This document shows, in pieces, positions 18,947 through 27,883 of a stretch of 54,164 nucleotides of DNA. Under the pieces are notes generated by a model, which ran no database searches, was not told the origin of the DNA, and saw only the letters and a list, made by a program, of their open reading frames with translations. Numbering within the stretch: position 1 is the stretch's first letter; every line of letters starts with the position of its first letter. Origin of the DNA: Micromonospora chalcea (GTDB lineage: Bacteria; Actinomycetota; Actinomycetes; Mycobacteriales; Micromonosporaceae); the NCBI RefSeq assembly GCF_002926165.1, contig NZ_MAGP01000124.1:1-54164 (forward strand). Reading direction: 5' to 3'. The position numbers and the translations under genes were made by a program.

Positions 18947-19861
18947 TTATGCGGCCTGGGCCTCCAGGGCGCGGGTTTCTGGTCGTTCGTAGTCGATGGG
19001 TGAGCGCCAGTTGCAGACGGAGTGGCGGCGGCGCTGGTTGTAGAAGTCGGTGATCCAGGTGGCGATCTTCAGGCGGGCCTCGGTACGGGTGCGGAAGTGA
19101 CGGCGGTGCACGTACTCGACCTTGATGGTGGAGAAGGTGGCCTCGGCGACGGCGTTGTCGAAGCATGACCCGACCCGGCCCATCGACTGGCGTACGTTCC
19201 ACCGGGCGCAGGCCCGGGCGAAGTCGGCCGAGGTGTACTCGCTGCCCCTGTCGCTGTGGAAGATCACTCCTTCGACGTTGCCGCCGCGGGTGACGGCGGC
19301 CATGTTCAGCGCGGCGACGACCAGCCCGGCGTCGTGGTGGGCGCCCATGGCGTAGCCGAGGATCCGACGGGAGTACAGGTCGATGACGGTGGCCAGGTAG
19401 AGCTTGCCCTCGTCGGTGCGGATCTCGGTCATGTCGCCGCACCAGGCGACATCCGGCGCCGGTGCGGTGAACACCCGCTTGACCAGGTCCGGTGCGGCCG
19501 GACGCTTACCTTGGCGGGTCAGGCCGCGTCGGCGGCGCTTGACCCGCGCGGCCAAGCCCAGCTCGGCCATGAGCTGCGCGATCGTGTTGTCGGAGACCTG
19601 CCAGCCGGACTCGCGCAGCTCGATGCCGATGCGAGGGCTGCCGTAGGTGCCGCCCGAGTCGTCGAACACCTTCTGGACCGCGGCCGTCAGCCGGACACGC
19701 CGGTCATCGCGGCGCGTTGGCGGCCGGTCACGCCACTTGTAGAACCATGACTCGGACACCCCCAACGCCCGACAGGCCACCGCGTGCGGCACGGAATGCT
19801 CGGTCCTCTGGGAAGCGATGAACCCGGCCACGCTCACCGGCCCGTCGCTTCCTTGACCCAC
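18947..19861 (-). CDS. IS3-family transposase OrfB (integrase catalytic domain)
   Basis: A 304-aa frame that is normally expressed as a fusion with OrfA by -1 frameshifting; it overlaps OrfA by 28 nt. HTH_21-type motifs (CRALGVSESWFYKWRDRPP; GTYGSPRIGIELRE) are followed by the rve domain: WCGDMTEI (Asp), FHSDRGSEYTS (Asp), and SCFDNAVAEATFSTIK with the catalytic Glu, then FYNQRRRHSVCNWRSPIDYE. All three catalytic residues are present and no internal stop was found, so it may be active. Confidence 0.9.
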   Translation of the reverse strand: MGQGSDGPVSVAGFIASQRTEHSVPHAVACRALGVSESWFYKWRDRPPTRRDDRRVRLTAAVQKVFDDSGGTYGSPRIGIELRESGWQVSDNTIAQLMAELGLAARVKRRRRGLTRQGKRPAAPDLVKRVFTAPAPDVAWCGDMTEIRTDEGKLYLATVIDLYSRRILGYAMGAHHDAGLVVAALNMAAVTRGGNVEGVIFHSDRGSEYTSADFARACARWNVRQSMGRVGSCFDNAVAEATFSTIKVEYVHRRHFRTRTEARLKIATWITDFYNQRRRHSVCNWRSPIDYERPETRALEAQAA

Positions 19862-20133
19862 AGGACCACGGATCGCTTGAGAACATCACGCTCCATCGCC
19901 AGCTCGGCGTTCTCCCGCCGCAACCGGGCCAGCTCCGCCCGCTCGTCCTCGGCCAACTTCCCGGCAGCGGCCTCACCGCGAGTCTCGCGGTCCCTCTTCA
20001 CCCAGTTGGCCAGGGTCCCGCTGTTAATCCCCAGGTCACGGGCGACCTGCGCGATCGACCTCCCGGTCTCGCGCACGATGTGCACCGCGCCCGCCCGGAA
20101 CTCCGGATCGAACTGGCGTCTCGCCTCAGCCAT
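19834..20133 (-). CDS. IS3-family transposase OrfA (HTH_Tnp_1)
   Basis: A 99-aa protein with the helix-turn-helix RQFDPEFRAGAVHIVRETG..IAQVARDLGINSGTLANWVKRD, then a leucine-zipper-like coiled coil (ERAELARLRRENAELAMERDVLKRSVVLWVKE). It binds the element ends and dimerises. Its 3' end overlaps the OrfB frame, where ribosomal frameshifting would produce the full transposase. Confidence 0.9.
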   Translation of the reverse strand: MAEARRQFDPEFRAGAVHIVRETGRSIAQVARDLGINSGTLANWVKRDRETRGEAAAGKLAEDERAELARLRRENAELAMERDVLKRSVVLWVKEATGR

Positions 20134-20171
20134 GAACCTCTATCCCTCAAGCTCTGGCCTCCACGCTACGA

Positions 20172-20642
20172 GGGGAAGGGCATCCCGATCGCGGCCGGCG
20201 AACTCGGCACGACAGCCGACGCGCCAGCGAAGCGGGGAGCATCAACGCCTGACCACTTCGGTCTTCTCTGGGAGGTCACGCCAGGCGCTTGCCCACATCG
20301 CCGCAGGTGAAGCCATCCGCTCTTCCCGGCATGGGTGAGCACTTCGGGTGCGGTGACCACTTCGCCAACCTGCACCCAATCTGCACCCACCTGTAAGGTG
20401 CGAGCCGCAACAAGCCCTTTACCGACCTAACCTGCGGATACTCCCCCACCAGGCGATATTGAGTGCCGTTGACTGCTGTTCGCTGCCGTTGAGTGCAGTT
20501 GTGTGAAGCAGGATGCCGCAGCGGCTCTGACCTGCGCAAATACGAAGCCGCAGGCAGGGGTGGGTGTAGTTGCGCGCCGTTGGGTGCCGTTCAACGCAGT
20601 TGAGGGCCGTTCAGTGCACCCCGTTGCTCCCAACATGCTCCC
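20172..20642 (+). repeat. Second part of repeat R3/R4 with 10-bp iterons
   Basis: This continues the repeat that the IS3 interrupts. It aligns with 3430-3850: AGCGGGGAGCATCAACG, CTTCGGTCTTCTCTGGGA (20250), CACTTCGCCAACCTGCACCC (20360), and CAATCTGCACCCACCTGTAA. The iterons follow at 20461-20500 (GAGTGCCGTT, GACTGCTGTT, CGCTGCCGTT, GAGTGCAGTT, again in exact 10-bp steps) and at about 20561-20620. It ends with TGCTCCC-AACA-TGCTCCC (20625-20642). The first iteron run and the GTGTGAAGCAGGA after it are almost identical to R2. Orientation is the same as R2, so the two copies are direct repeats 15 kb apart. Confidence 0.7.
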
Positions 20643-21032
20643 CGATCCAGGGCTTGCCGTAGGGTTGCTGCCGTCGAGCCGGTATGGCCGATCCTGCAGG
20701 TTGTCGGCAACCTGTCGTGGCTGCTGGCCAGAGCACCCTCGGGCTATGGCCGACGCCCGGTCAGCGACCGACAAGCTCCGGTGCTCCCGGTGCGCTCCCA
20801 CGACCCGGCTGCCACAGCAATACGTGCCCCTGCCGCCACTTACGCACTACGGGGCCAGTGGTCGCCACCATCGGCGTTTCCTCCATGAGCTCAAGGATCG
20901 CTCTCAGCCTTTGTTCGTATTGGGCTACGGTCAGCCGATGTCCGCCGCCCACGCCGGGGATCAATGCCTTGTACCGATGGGGGAATGCCCCAGCACCCGC
21001 AACTCGATGTTGAAACGCGAATGCCCCTGCTG
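20643..21032. other. Intergenic, nothing recognised
   Basis: About 390 bp between the iteron repeat and a small membrane-protein gene. Frames are open but biased, with no motif, promoter or hairpin that I can support. Confidence 0.45.
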
Positions 21033-21632
21033 CTAGTCACCCAAGTCGCCGAGCATGGCGCCGCTCCCGCTGCCTCGCCGCCAACCGTAAGGTCGAATCG
21101 ACGGCGAGGGCTCGTCACCCGCCCTACCTTCGCGGCGACGCAAACTGCCGCCACCGTAGCGGCGTGAGCCGATGCTGAGACGCGCCACATCTCTTACGGC
21201 CGCCTCGAACTGCAGGATGGAAGCCCGGTAGTTGTCCCATGCCTCGGCCCAGCCGTCGTCTTCGTCGAAGTGGTCGTACAGATCGTGATAGGCGTAAGCA
21301 AGCCGACGACCTGCGTCGTGCAGCTCTGGCGGTGCCGGCGTCATGAAGAACTTAGTGGTTGCTTCGTGGCGCTCGGCACGGAGGGCCGAGCCAGGCCGAG
21401 GCAGTTGGCGGAGCCTGGCGTCGATTATTTCGCCAGATGTCCTGTTGATGACCATGGCGAAGTCGGCGCTCGCAGCGAGGAGCCTGTCTACCGCGCGGTC
21501 TCGTCGCTCTGATCGGCGACGGAGAATCTCCCCGATCAGGACCAGCAAGCCACCCACGACCGCGCCAAACAGAGCCGTCAACGCCTCCACAAACACGATG
21601 ATGACCCGCCGGAGCAAGGGGCGAGGGGCCAA
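21033..21632 (-). CDS. Small membrane-anchored hypothetical protein
   Basis: Up to 199 aa. The start is uncertain: GTG codons at residues 13 and 15 (VFVEALTALFGAV) would also place the hydrophobic segment at the very N-terminus. There is one transmembrane helix (about VIIVFVEALTALFGAVVGGLLVLIG) followed by a charged cytoplasmic helix (EILRRRSERRDRAVDRLLAASADF) and a helical domain. The same layout (TM, Arg-rich helix, helical domain of ~120 aa) occurs in the unrelated-looking protein at 30056, and it is frequent in actinobacterial accessory regions. The C-terminal ~35 residues are Gly/Arg-rich and probably disordered. Function unknown. Confidence 0.55.
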   Translation of the reverse strand: MAPRPLLRRVIIVFVEALTALFGAVVGGLLVLIGEILRRRSERRDRAVDRLLAASADFAMVINRTSGEIIDARLRQLPRPGSALRAERHEATTKFFMTPAPPELHDAGRRLAYAYHDLYDHFDEDDGWAEAWDNYRASILQFEAAVRDVARLSIGSRRYGGGSLRRREGRAGDEPSPSIRPYGWRRGSGSGAMLGDLGD

Positions 21633-21691
21633 CTTGGACCAACGGCACGTAATACCACGGGCGGACGGTCAGAAGTTGAAGCGGAACCTAG

Positions 21692-23093
21692 TACTCCAAC
21701 GTCACTTCGCCTGTCTGCGCTGGTAGTGGGCTCGTCGGGCTCGGGCTTGGGATGTTCGTCGCCAGATCGACCAGTGCAGGGTGTGCGCGGGTGGGAGCGT
21801 CACGGCGCGGACGAAGGCGTTGAGGAGTCGGCGGATCTCGGCGACGGTCAGCGCGATGATCTTCGGGTCGGTGTCGGGCTGCTGGGCTGCGAGGATGGTC
21901 AGGACGGCCAGGGCGAGCATGGCCAGGGTGATGAATCGGTGCCAGCCGGTCCAGCCGCGGACCTGGTAATGGTCCAGACCGACCTGACCTTTGCCGGTCT
22001 GGAACAACTCCTCGATGCTCCAACGAGAGCCGGCGACGGTCACGAGGGTGTGCAGCGGAACCGGTCGGGGTGACCAGCACAGGTAGAAGGCCCGCTCGCC
22101 GGTGCTCCGGTTACGGCGGATAAGCAGCCATCGGTGCTCGCCAGGTTGGGTGGCGGTGGTGATCCAGGCCCACAGGTAGTCGCGGGGACCTTTCGCGCCC
22201 GGCCCGCAGCTGTGGGGCTGCCACTCACGCCTGGGGATCCGGTCGGCGAGGTCGTCGACGCGGATCAAGGTGCGACCGTCGTTGACCACCACGCGTCGGT
22301 CGCAGCCGACGGCCAGGACGTAGCCGATCTGACGGTGTTCGAGGTCAGCACGCAGGCCGGGGTCGGCGCCGTAGACCTCGTCGCCGGTCACCCACCCGAA
22401 CGGGACTCCGGCATCCAGTGCGGCGGCGATCATCTGCCGGGCGAGGGCAGGCTTCGTGGCGAACTCGATCTGGTCGGGGACGCCGGCAGCGGCGAGGCGG
22501 TCGGGCTGCTGACACCAGGTCGTCTCGGGTAGGTAGAGCCGACGGTCGATCATCGCCCGCCCCTCGGGCGACACGTAGGCCAGGAACACCCCGACCTGGC
22601 TGTTCTCGACACGTCCGGCGGTGCCGGTGTACTGCCGCTGGACCCCGACCGAGCACAGACCCTTCTTCAGGAAGCCGGTCTCGTCGCAGGCCAGCACCGC
22701 GTCGGGATGCCCGAGCTGCTCGATCAGCCAAGCCCGAGCGTCATCGCGGACGTCATCGGCGTCCCACAACGCGGTGCGCAGCAGCCGCTGCATCGCCTGC
22801 GGGTCGACGTGACCCGCCCGTTCGGCAAGCGACCAGCAGGTTTTGCGTTCCACGCCCGACAGCAGTCCTTCCACGAACTGCCCGGCGGTCCGGCGTGGCT
22901 CCGCCCGCACGAACCGGTCAGCGACACGCGTCACCGCCTCGTCGAGGATGACCCGCCATCCGACGGGGTCTACGCTGTGGCACGCGGCCACCGCACGATT
23001 TTCGGTTGTCCTCACAAACCATCGATGATCAACGCGGTGGCCGTCTTCATGCCTGCGCCACGCCCAACGCCGAAGCCAAGTGACGTTGGAGTA
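21692..23093 (-). mobile_element. IS701-family insertion sequence, complete
   Basis: 1402 bp. The ends are perfect inverted repeats over TACTCCAACGTCACTT, and CTAG duplications at 21688-21691 and 23094-23097 fit the YTAR target rule. Its right end is almost identical to window positions 1-124, so at least two copies of this element exist in the genome. It lies between a small membrane-protein gene and the Nudix-like gene. Confidence 0.92.
21702..23015 (-). CDS. IS701-family transposase
   Basis: A 437-aa full-length transposase. DDE motifs: AVLACDETGFLKKG (Asp near residue 112), VTGDEVYGADPGLR (Asp) and SRWSIEELFQTGKGQVGLDHYQ (Glu). The N-terminal WSLAERAGHVDPQAMQRLL segment and the C-terminal RRLLNAFV...TLHWSIWRR are usual for the family. 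There are no frameshifts or stops, in contrast to the copy at 6349-7778, so this one is probably active. Confidence 0.92.
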   Translation of the reverse strand: MRTTENRAVAACHSVDPVGWRVILDEAVTRVADRFVRAEPRRTAGQFVEGLLSGVERKTCWSLAERAGHVDPQAMQRLLRTALWDADDVRDDARAWLIEQLGHPDAVLACDETGFLKKGLCSVGVQRQYTGTAGRVENSQVGVFLAYVSPEGRAMIDRRLYLPETTWCQQPDRLAAAGVPDQIEFATKPALARQMIAAALDAGVPFGWVTGDEVYGADPGLRADLEHRQIGYVLAVGCDRRVVVNDGRTLIRVDDLADRIPRREWQPHSCGPGAKGPRDYLWAWITTATQPGEHRWLLIRRNRSTGERAFYLCWSPRPVPLHTLVTVAGSRWSIEELFQTGKGQVGLDHYQVRGWTGWHRFITLAMLALAVLTILAAQQPDTDPKIIALTVAEIRRLLNAFVRAVTLPPAHTLHWSIWRRTSQARARRAHYQRRQAK

Positions 23094-23170
23094 CTAGAGT
23101 CTCAAACACGGGTGCGTATGGCCCACTGATACTTGCCATCACTTCCGAGGCCGCGATTGCGGAGGTTGGG

Positions 23171-24733
23171 ATGGATCGGGGAGACAGACGCACCCGCGGA
23201 ACGGCTCGGGCAGTTGTTGCCGTCACCGCGACCGCGCTGCTCGGGCTGGCTGGCAATGTGGTCACCAACCGCGTCGACCTGCCCGGGGAGCGGTGGCTGC
23301 TCGTGGTGCTGGGCGCCTTCCTGTTGCTGCTTGTGGTGGTTGCGGCGGTGGAGGTGCGTTCTCGCAGCGACGGGTCGGCCGTGGCTCCAACGGCGACCGC
23401 TGAAGATTCCGCAGGGCACCGGACCTCCGATGGTTGTACTTGTGAGGCGCCGCTCCAAGAGCTCCAGGTGCGTACAGTGCCTCACCAGCCGGGCCCGTGG
23501 CCGCTGCGGGCGCTGGCCGAGTTGGAAAGCAGGCGGTACTCGATATCAGACAACCGCGTAAGGAAGGTGTTCGGCGCATCTGGCTGGGAAGGAACGCTGC
23601 GGAGGCTGTACCCCGAAATCCCGTTGGTGTCGCTGGGCGGCTGCACGTTCCCGATCTGGGCTGAGGTCGCGGCACCCGAGCTCAGAGGCGACCTCGACTC
23701 AGCGATTGGGAACATCACCGATCACGTCCGGCCCGACAGGCGTCGGTACGACGCGGAAGGTCGGGGTTTCGACCACCGTGGCAGGGCGGAGTTCCGACGC
23801 ACCTACTGGCGGCGCGACGAAGTTCGGCGGTTCAACGCGGAGACGTTCGCGCTCGACAACATCGAGCGCCACGGGCCCGGCAGGTTCCGCATTCATGCCC
23901 GCTACGGCACCTACTTTCAGTCGGTGGGGACCTCGGAAATGCTTGAACGCGAGTTCATCGACGTCGTGAGTCGCCGGCCGAATGCCGTGTGGTCGCTGAG
24001 CGACTTCCCGCGACGTGCCTGGCTGCGAGAACGGGCTGACGGAAATGAACTCTTCAACGGCACCCACCGGGCGGCCGCCTTGTCGGTGGCAGCAGTAATG
24101 ATCGTGAAGGAGAAGCAGGGGTACAGCGCGCTGTTGAGCCGGAGATCCGGGGACGTCAAGACGCATCCGGGCTTCCAGCATGTCTTTCCCTCCGGAATCC
24201 TCGCGCCGACCAGCTCCCGGTACGGCAGTGAGCGCGCGGAGTACTCGGTGAAACGAGCCTTCCTTCGCGAGTTCGCCGAGGAGCTCTTCGGGTACGACGA
24301 CCTGGCCTACGACAGCCGGGACCTCCGCGATCCACTCGGTGGCATCTGGCCGATCCAGCACCTGCTTAACGCCACCCAGCCCGCACCGATGGGGGAGCCA
24401 CCGGCGGTCGAGATCAGATATACCGGCATCTCGGTGCCGCTACTTACCCTCCGCCCCGAGGTGTACGTGCTCGTGCTGGTCCGTCAGCCAGGCTGGTTCG
24501 ATGAGCTGGTAAGCGGAGCGGAGCTCAGGTGCCGACGGCACGGATTCAACCTGAACTGGGAGTTTGAGGACGACCGAGACGACATCGACGGCAAGAGACT
24601 GGACTCGATCCGCGTTGAACTCGACGATCAGTTCGAGCTCATCGGCAGGCAGCGGCTCAGTCCGCTCAACACCGTTCCTCACGCCGCCGCAGCGCTATGG
24701 CTGGGTGCACAGGTCGCTCGCGAGCTGGTGTAG
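23171..24733 (+). CDS. Two-TM protein with a divergent Nudix-like domain
   Basis: A 520-aa protein. The N-terminus holds two transmembrane helices (about residues 12-31 and 42-62, the second WLLVVLGAFLLLLVVVAAVEV). A ~170-aa region follows with RFNAETFALDNIERHGPGRF and RIHARYGTYFQSVGTSEMLE. A Nudix-like domain comes next: HVFPSGILAPTSSRYGSE, then the helix AFLREFAEELFG, which keeps the REUXEE metal-binding signature near residue 366. Spacing departs from the canonical box by about one residue on each side, so catalysis is uncertain. Membrane-anchored nucleotide-processing domains occur in conflict systems. It is directly downstream of an IS701 copy and upstream, in the same direction, of the CHAT unit, but separated from it by 568 bp. 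Whether the two work together is unknown. Confidence 0.6.
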   Translation: MDRGDRRTRGTARAVVAVTATALLGLAGNVVTNRVDLPGERWLLVVLGAFLLLLVVVAAVEVRSRSDGSAVAPTATAEDSAGHRTSDGCTCEAPLQELQVRTVPHQPGPWPLRALAELESRRYSISDNRVRKVFGASGWEGTLRRLYPEIPLVSLGGCTFPIWAEVAAPELRGDLDSAIGNITDHVRPDRRRYDAEGRGFDHRGRAEFRRTYWRRDEVRRFNAETFALDNIERHGPGRFRIHARYGTYFQSVGTSEMLEREFIDVVSRRPNAVWSLSDFPRRAWLRERADGNELFNGTHRAAALSVAAVMIVKEKQGYSALLSRRSGDVKTHPGFQHVFPSGILAPTSSRYGSERAEYSVKRAFLREFAEELFGYDDLAYDSRDLRDPLGGIWPIQHLLNATQPAPMGEPPAVEIRYTGISVPLLTLRPEVYVLVLVRQPGWFDELVSGAELRCRRHGFNLNWEFEDDRDDIDGKRLDSIRVELDDQFELIGRQRLSPLNTVPHAAAALWLGAQVARELV

Positions 24734-24919
24734 CGGGCACTTTCGGGCCGGTAGGCGCTGGCTCTGCGCCCCCGACCGTCACCTCCGGGGAACGATGAGC
24801 TCCTCGGCGTCTTCGGCGCGCCCGAATCGGTCAGGGTTCGCTGGCCCTTGGCCTGGCTGGTGCCAGCTGGCGTAGGTGATAATGCCGACGACTTTTGATG
24901 CCGTCATGGTGGCGCTGGC

Positions 24920-25156
24920 CTAGAACGACCGCCGGTTCCTCCTATGGCGGAGCAGGATCAGGGCGGCGGTGGCCCCGACTGCGGCGGCCACCGCGACGGA
25001 CACCAATCGATCGTGGGGTCGAGGAGGAGGCGCGGCCGTTGGTGGCGTGATGAGCTGATGCGGCGAATGGGCAGGATTCGCCCGGGCGCACCCGCCGCCG
25101 TGGCAGCGGCGCTCACCCTGCTGGTACGCCCCTCGGCCGGGCACGGCCAGCCGCAT
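24920..25156 (-). CDS. Possible small tail-anchored protein
   Basis: A 78-aa frame with a Pro-rich middle (TPPTAAPPPRPHD) and a single C-terminal hydrophobic helix (SVAVAAAVGATAALILL) ending in RHRRNRRSF, the layout of a small tail-anchored membrane protein. Its start is not supported by a clear ribosome binding site, and GC-rich DNA gives such frames by chance. It occupies the 568-bp gap between the Nudix-like and CHAT genes, opposite to both; otherwise the gap shows nothing. Confidence 0.3.
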   Translation of the reverse strand: MRLAVPGRGAYQQGERRCHGGGCARANPAHSPHQLITPPTAAPPPRPHDRLVSVAVAAAVGATAALILLRHRRNRRSF

Positions 25157-25301
25157 CCTCTCCGCCGACGGATCCTTCCCTACGCCCTGACCTTTCAGCC
25201 CAGGAGGATCGTATCGGCGCAGCCTCGGGACTTCACGGGAGGTCAGATGGCGAGAGACACTGTGTACCGAGCCGCGGCCAGACAGACGAGCTGGGAATGA
25301 G

Positions 25302-27839
25302 ATGCGCGATCCGTATCCGATTGTAAGGTCCGACGCCTTGGACGCTCCTGCGAGTCGGGGTCTGCTCGGCTTGGGCCGGAAGCGCCGTGAAGCGGTTGCC
25401 CTGCCTCACGTGGGGGCGCACGAGGTGCTGGTCTTCCGGGTGGACGACCGGTACGTCGTCGATCGCGCTGAGCTGTCCCTCGACGGCGATCAGGTCGTGC
25501 GCGCCGATCAGGTCATCCTCGTCAACGTTGCCGAGGACGTTCCCGTGACCGCGGAACTGACGGTGCCGTCCGCGGAGGCCGCCGACTTCACCGTGCGTGT
25601 GACGTTCGCCTGTACGGTCACTGATCCGGCGCGGGTGGTGCGAGAGAACTTGAACGCTGAGTCGGTGCTCCTCGCCTACCTGCGGCGAGACACCGAGCTG
25701 AGCCACCTGGCGCTGAACTACCGCATGAGCGATCTCTACGCACTGCGTCGTGACGTTACGGCGCGGATCAGGGCGTACTCGACGGTCAAGCCGCCGGCCG
25801 CACACGGTTTGCGGATGAGCTTGGTCGGGGTGGAGGTGCTGACCCCGGAGGAGGTGGCCGCGTTCGAGCAGCTGCGCCGCCAGGCGGCGCAGGAACGCGA
25901 CGTGGCCGCCGTGCGCCAGCAGCGGCAGGAGCAGCGGTTGCAGGCCGAGACGCTGGAGTTCCGGCGGCGTCAGCTCGAACTCGCCTTGGAGACGATCGGC
26001 GCTGATCCGATCAAGGCCCTGATCATGGCGCAGACGCGCGGCGAGCTCGACGCCAAGGAACTCGCCGACGGGTTGGCGCGGCTGGAACGGGAGCGTGAGG
26101 AGCGTGAGGACAAGCTAGACCACCGGCGCGAGGCGCGCGAGGACCACAAGCGGCAGCTCGAGATGAAGCTGGAGGTCCTACGGGAACTCGCTAAAAACGG
26201 CCACCTCGACATGGTGAACGTCAAGGTGGACCAGCTCTTCGCTGACCTTTCCGGCTCGGGTCATGAGCTGAGTGCGCCCCAGCGCGAGGCCGTCAACCGA
26301 GAGGGCGTCGCCCCGATGGAGCAGCCAGAAGAAGGCGAGAGGCCATCTGCGGCATCGGGGAGTGCCAGCTCGTGGAGCACCGGTGGTGATGAACGACCGC
26401 CCATCACGGACTCTCCGGGACAGGCACCACGTTTCCTGGTTGCGGAAGCACCGAGCCAGGTACCGCTGGGTGCCGAGCTCAGCCTTGTCGTCCGTATCAC
26501 GAGCGCGAAGCCCGGCGCTCTGCCAGCCGCGGCTGCCCGGTTGAGCGATCTGATCGTGGCTGAAGACGGAACACCGGTCACCGTAACCGTGCACGCGCCA
26601 CCAGCGCTGCACCTCGGTGGTCCGCGGCAGCACACCTTCCTGGTGCTGCCGCGCGACGACCCCGCGCCGGTCCGATTCGGGCTCGCAGCCTGTCGCATCG
26701 GCCTGCATCGCATCGAGGTCATGGCATGGGCCGGTGGAACTTTCCTTGCCTCAGTCTCGGTAGAGCTGTCCGTCGCGGCCAACGGATCCTACGGTCTAAC
26801 AACACCGAAGGTCGCACCGCTCTACTCCATGCGTTCGCAGCCAGGAGAGGCCACCATGGAGGTTCGGTACACCGGTGGTCACTACGAGTTTCAACTTCGC
26901 TCCGATCTGGCGCTCTTCCCGCCCGTCACAATCTCGGTGGCGCAGGAGCCGAGGTCTGCGGTCGAGCAGGCGCTGGGAACCCTGCGGCAACTCGCAGACG
27001 GGAGCCGGCAGCACGATCAGGCGACCACCCGGCGTCTGCTGCGGGCCAGCGGGACTCGGCTATGGAACGAGATGGTTCCTGAGTTGATACGCGACCAATT
27101 CTGGCAGATCCGCTCACATATGACGGCGTTCACGATCGCGACCGACTACGACGCCCTGCCCTGGGAAATCCTTTATCCACTCGACGCTGGCCAGGACGAA
27201 GGATTCCTCGTCGAACGCATCCCGGTGGTACGTCGGACTTACGGTCAGTTCCGCGCCTTCACGGTGAATGTACGGGAGCCGCATTTCGTCGTGCCGTCCG
27301 GCGGGCCCAAGGATGTGGCAGCCGAGATCGCCGCGATCCGCAGCATCGTCGGCGGCGGCCAGCCCATCACCACCATGAGCGCGTTCCTCGAACTCGTCGA
27401 ATCTGGTGCTATGGGAGCCGCCCACTTTGCTTGCCACAGCACCTTCGGGTTCGACGGTTCGAGGATCATGCTGGACGACGGCGCGCTGGAGCCGTGGATG
27501 CTGAGCGCCGCCGAAGCTCAGCGGGCCTTGGCATCGTCCCAGCCTGCCGTATTCATCAACGCGTGCCGCAGTGCTGGCACCGCCCCCCGCTACACGAGCA
27601 TGATGGGGTGGGCCCAGAAATACATGGCTGCCGGTGCCGGTGCGTTCGTCGGCACGCTGTGGGCCGTGCGGTCCAGTAGTTCCGCCCAGTTCGCCGCCGC
27701 CTTCTACCAGGCACTGATGGACGGCGCCATGCTTGGCGAGGCTGCCCACGCGGCGCGGACCGCGGAGCACGAAGATCTGCTCGACCCGACGTGGCTGGCG
27801 TACACGGTGTACGGAGACCCCTTCGCTGTCGCCGCCTGA
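25302..27839 (+). CDS. SPFH-like domain fused to a CHAT caspase-like protease
   Basis: An 845-aa protein. Residues ~40-195 resemble an SPFH/band-7 domain (ADQVILVNVAEDVPVTAELT, FTVRVTFACTVTDPARVVRE). A long charged coiled coil follows, ~200-300 (AQERDVAAVRQQRQEQRLQ, ALIMAQTRGELDAKELADG). A low-complexity linker and Ig-like beta section (~370-500) precede the C-terminal CHAT domain (~540-845). CHAT signatures are WEILYP, the His motif HFACHSTF (His712) and the Cys motif VFINACRSAG (Cys755), then GAGAFVGTLWAV and TWLAYTVYGDP. Both dyad residues are present, so it should be an active cysteine protease. SPFH domains form oligomers, so assembly-driven activation is plausible. The Trypco2 gene follows 44 nt downstream. 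No signal peptide, so cytosolic or peripheral to the membrane. Confidence 0.85.
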   Translation: MRDPYPIVRSDALDAPASRGLLGLGRKRREAVALPHVGAHEVLVFRVDDRYVVDRAELSLDGDQVVRADQVILVNVAEDVPVTAELTVPSAEAADFTVRVTFACTVTDPARVVRENLNAESVLLAYLRRDTELSHLALNYRMSDLYALRRDVTARIRAYSTVKPPAAHGLRMSLVGVEVLTPEEVAAFEQLRRQAAQERDVAAVRQQRQEQRLQAETLEFRRRQLELALETIGADPIKALIMAQTRGELDAKELADGLARLEREREEREDKLDHRREAREDHKRQLEMKLEVLRELAKNGHLDMVNVKVDQLFADLSGSGHELSAPQREAVNREGVAPMEQPEEGERPSAASGSASSWSTGGDERPPITDSPGQAPRFLVAEAPSQVPLGAELSLVVRITSAKPGALPAAAARLSDLIVAEDGTPVTVTVHAPPALHLGGPRQHTFLVLPRDDPAPVRFGLAACRIGLHRIEVMAWAGGTFLASVSVELSVAANGSYGLTTPKVAPLYSMRSQPGEATMEVRYTGGHYEFQLRSDLALFPPVTISVAQEPRSAVEQALGTLRQLADGSRQHDQATTRRLLRASGTRLWNEMVPELIRDQFWQIRSHMTAFTIATDYDALPWEILYPLDAGQDEGFLVERIPVVRRTYGQFRAFTVNVREPHFVVPSGGPKDVAAEIAAIRSIVGGGQPITTMSAFLELVESGAMGAAHFACHSTFGFDGSRIMLDDGALEPWMLSAAEAQRALASSQPAVFINACRSAGTAPRYTSMMGWAQKYMAAGAGAFVGTLWAVRSSSSAQFAAAFYQALMDGAMLGEAAHAARTAEHEDLLDPTWLAYTVYGDPFAVAA

Positions 27840-27883
27840 GCCCTCGACCCGTAGTGCCGCCGAGCGGAGACAGGAACCCAGAG

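Larger units (their letters stand above)
18927..20171 (-). mobile_element. IS3-family insertion sequence
   Basis: About 1.25 kb with imperfect inverted ends: TGGAATCGTGGAGG on the left and TCGTAGCGTGGAGG (reverse complement) on the right. It has the two-overlapping-frames layout of the IS3 family. It has inserted inside a copy of the iteron repeat, splitting it into 18829-18926 and 20172-20642. No clear target duplication was seen. Confidence 0.85.
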
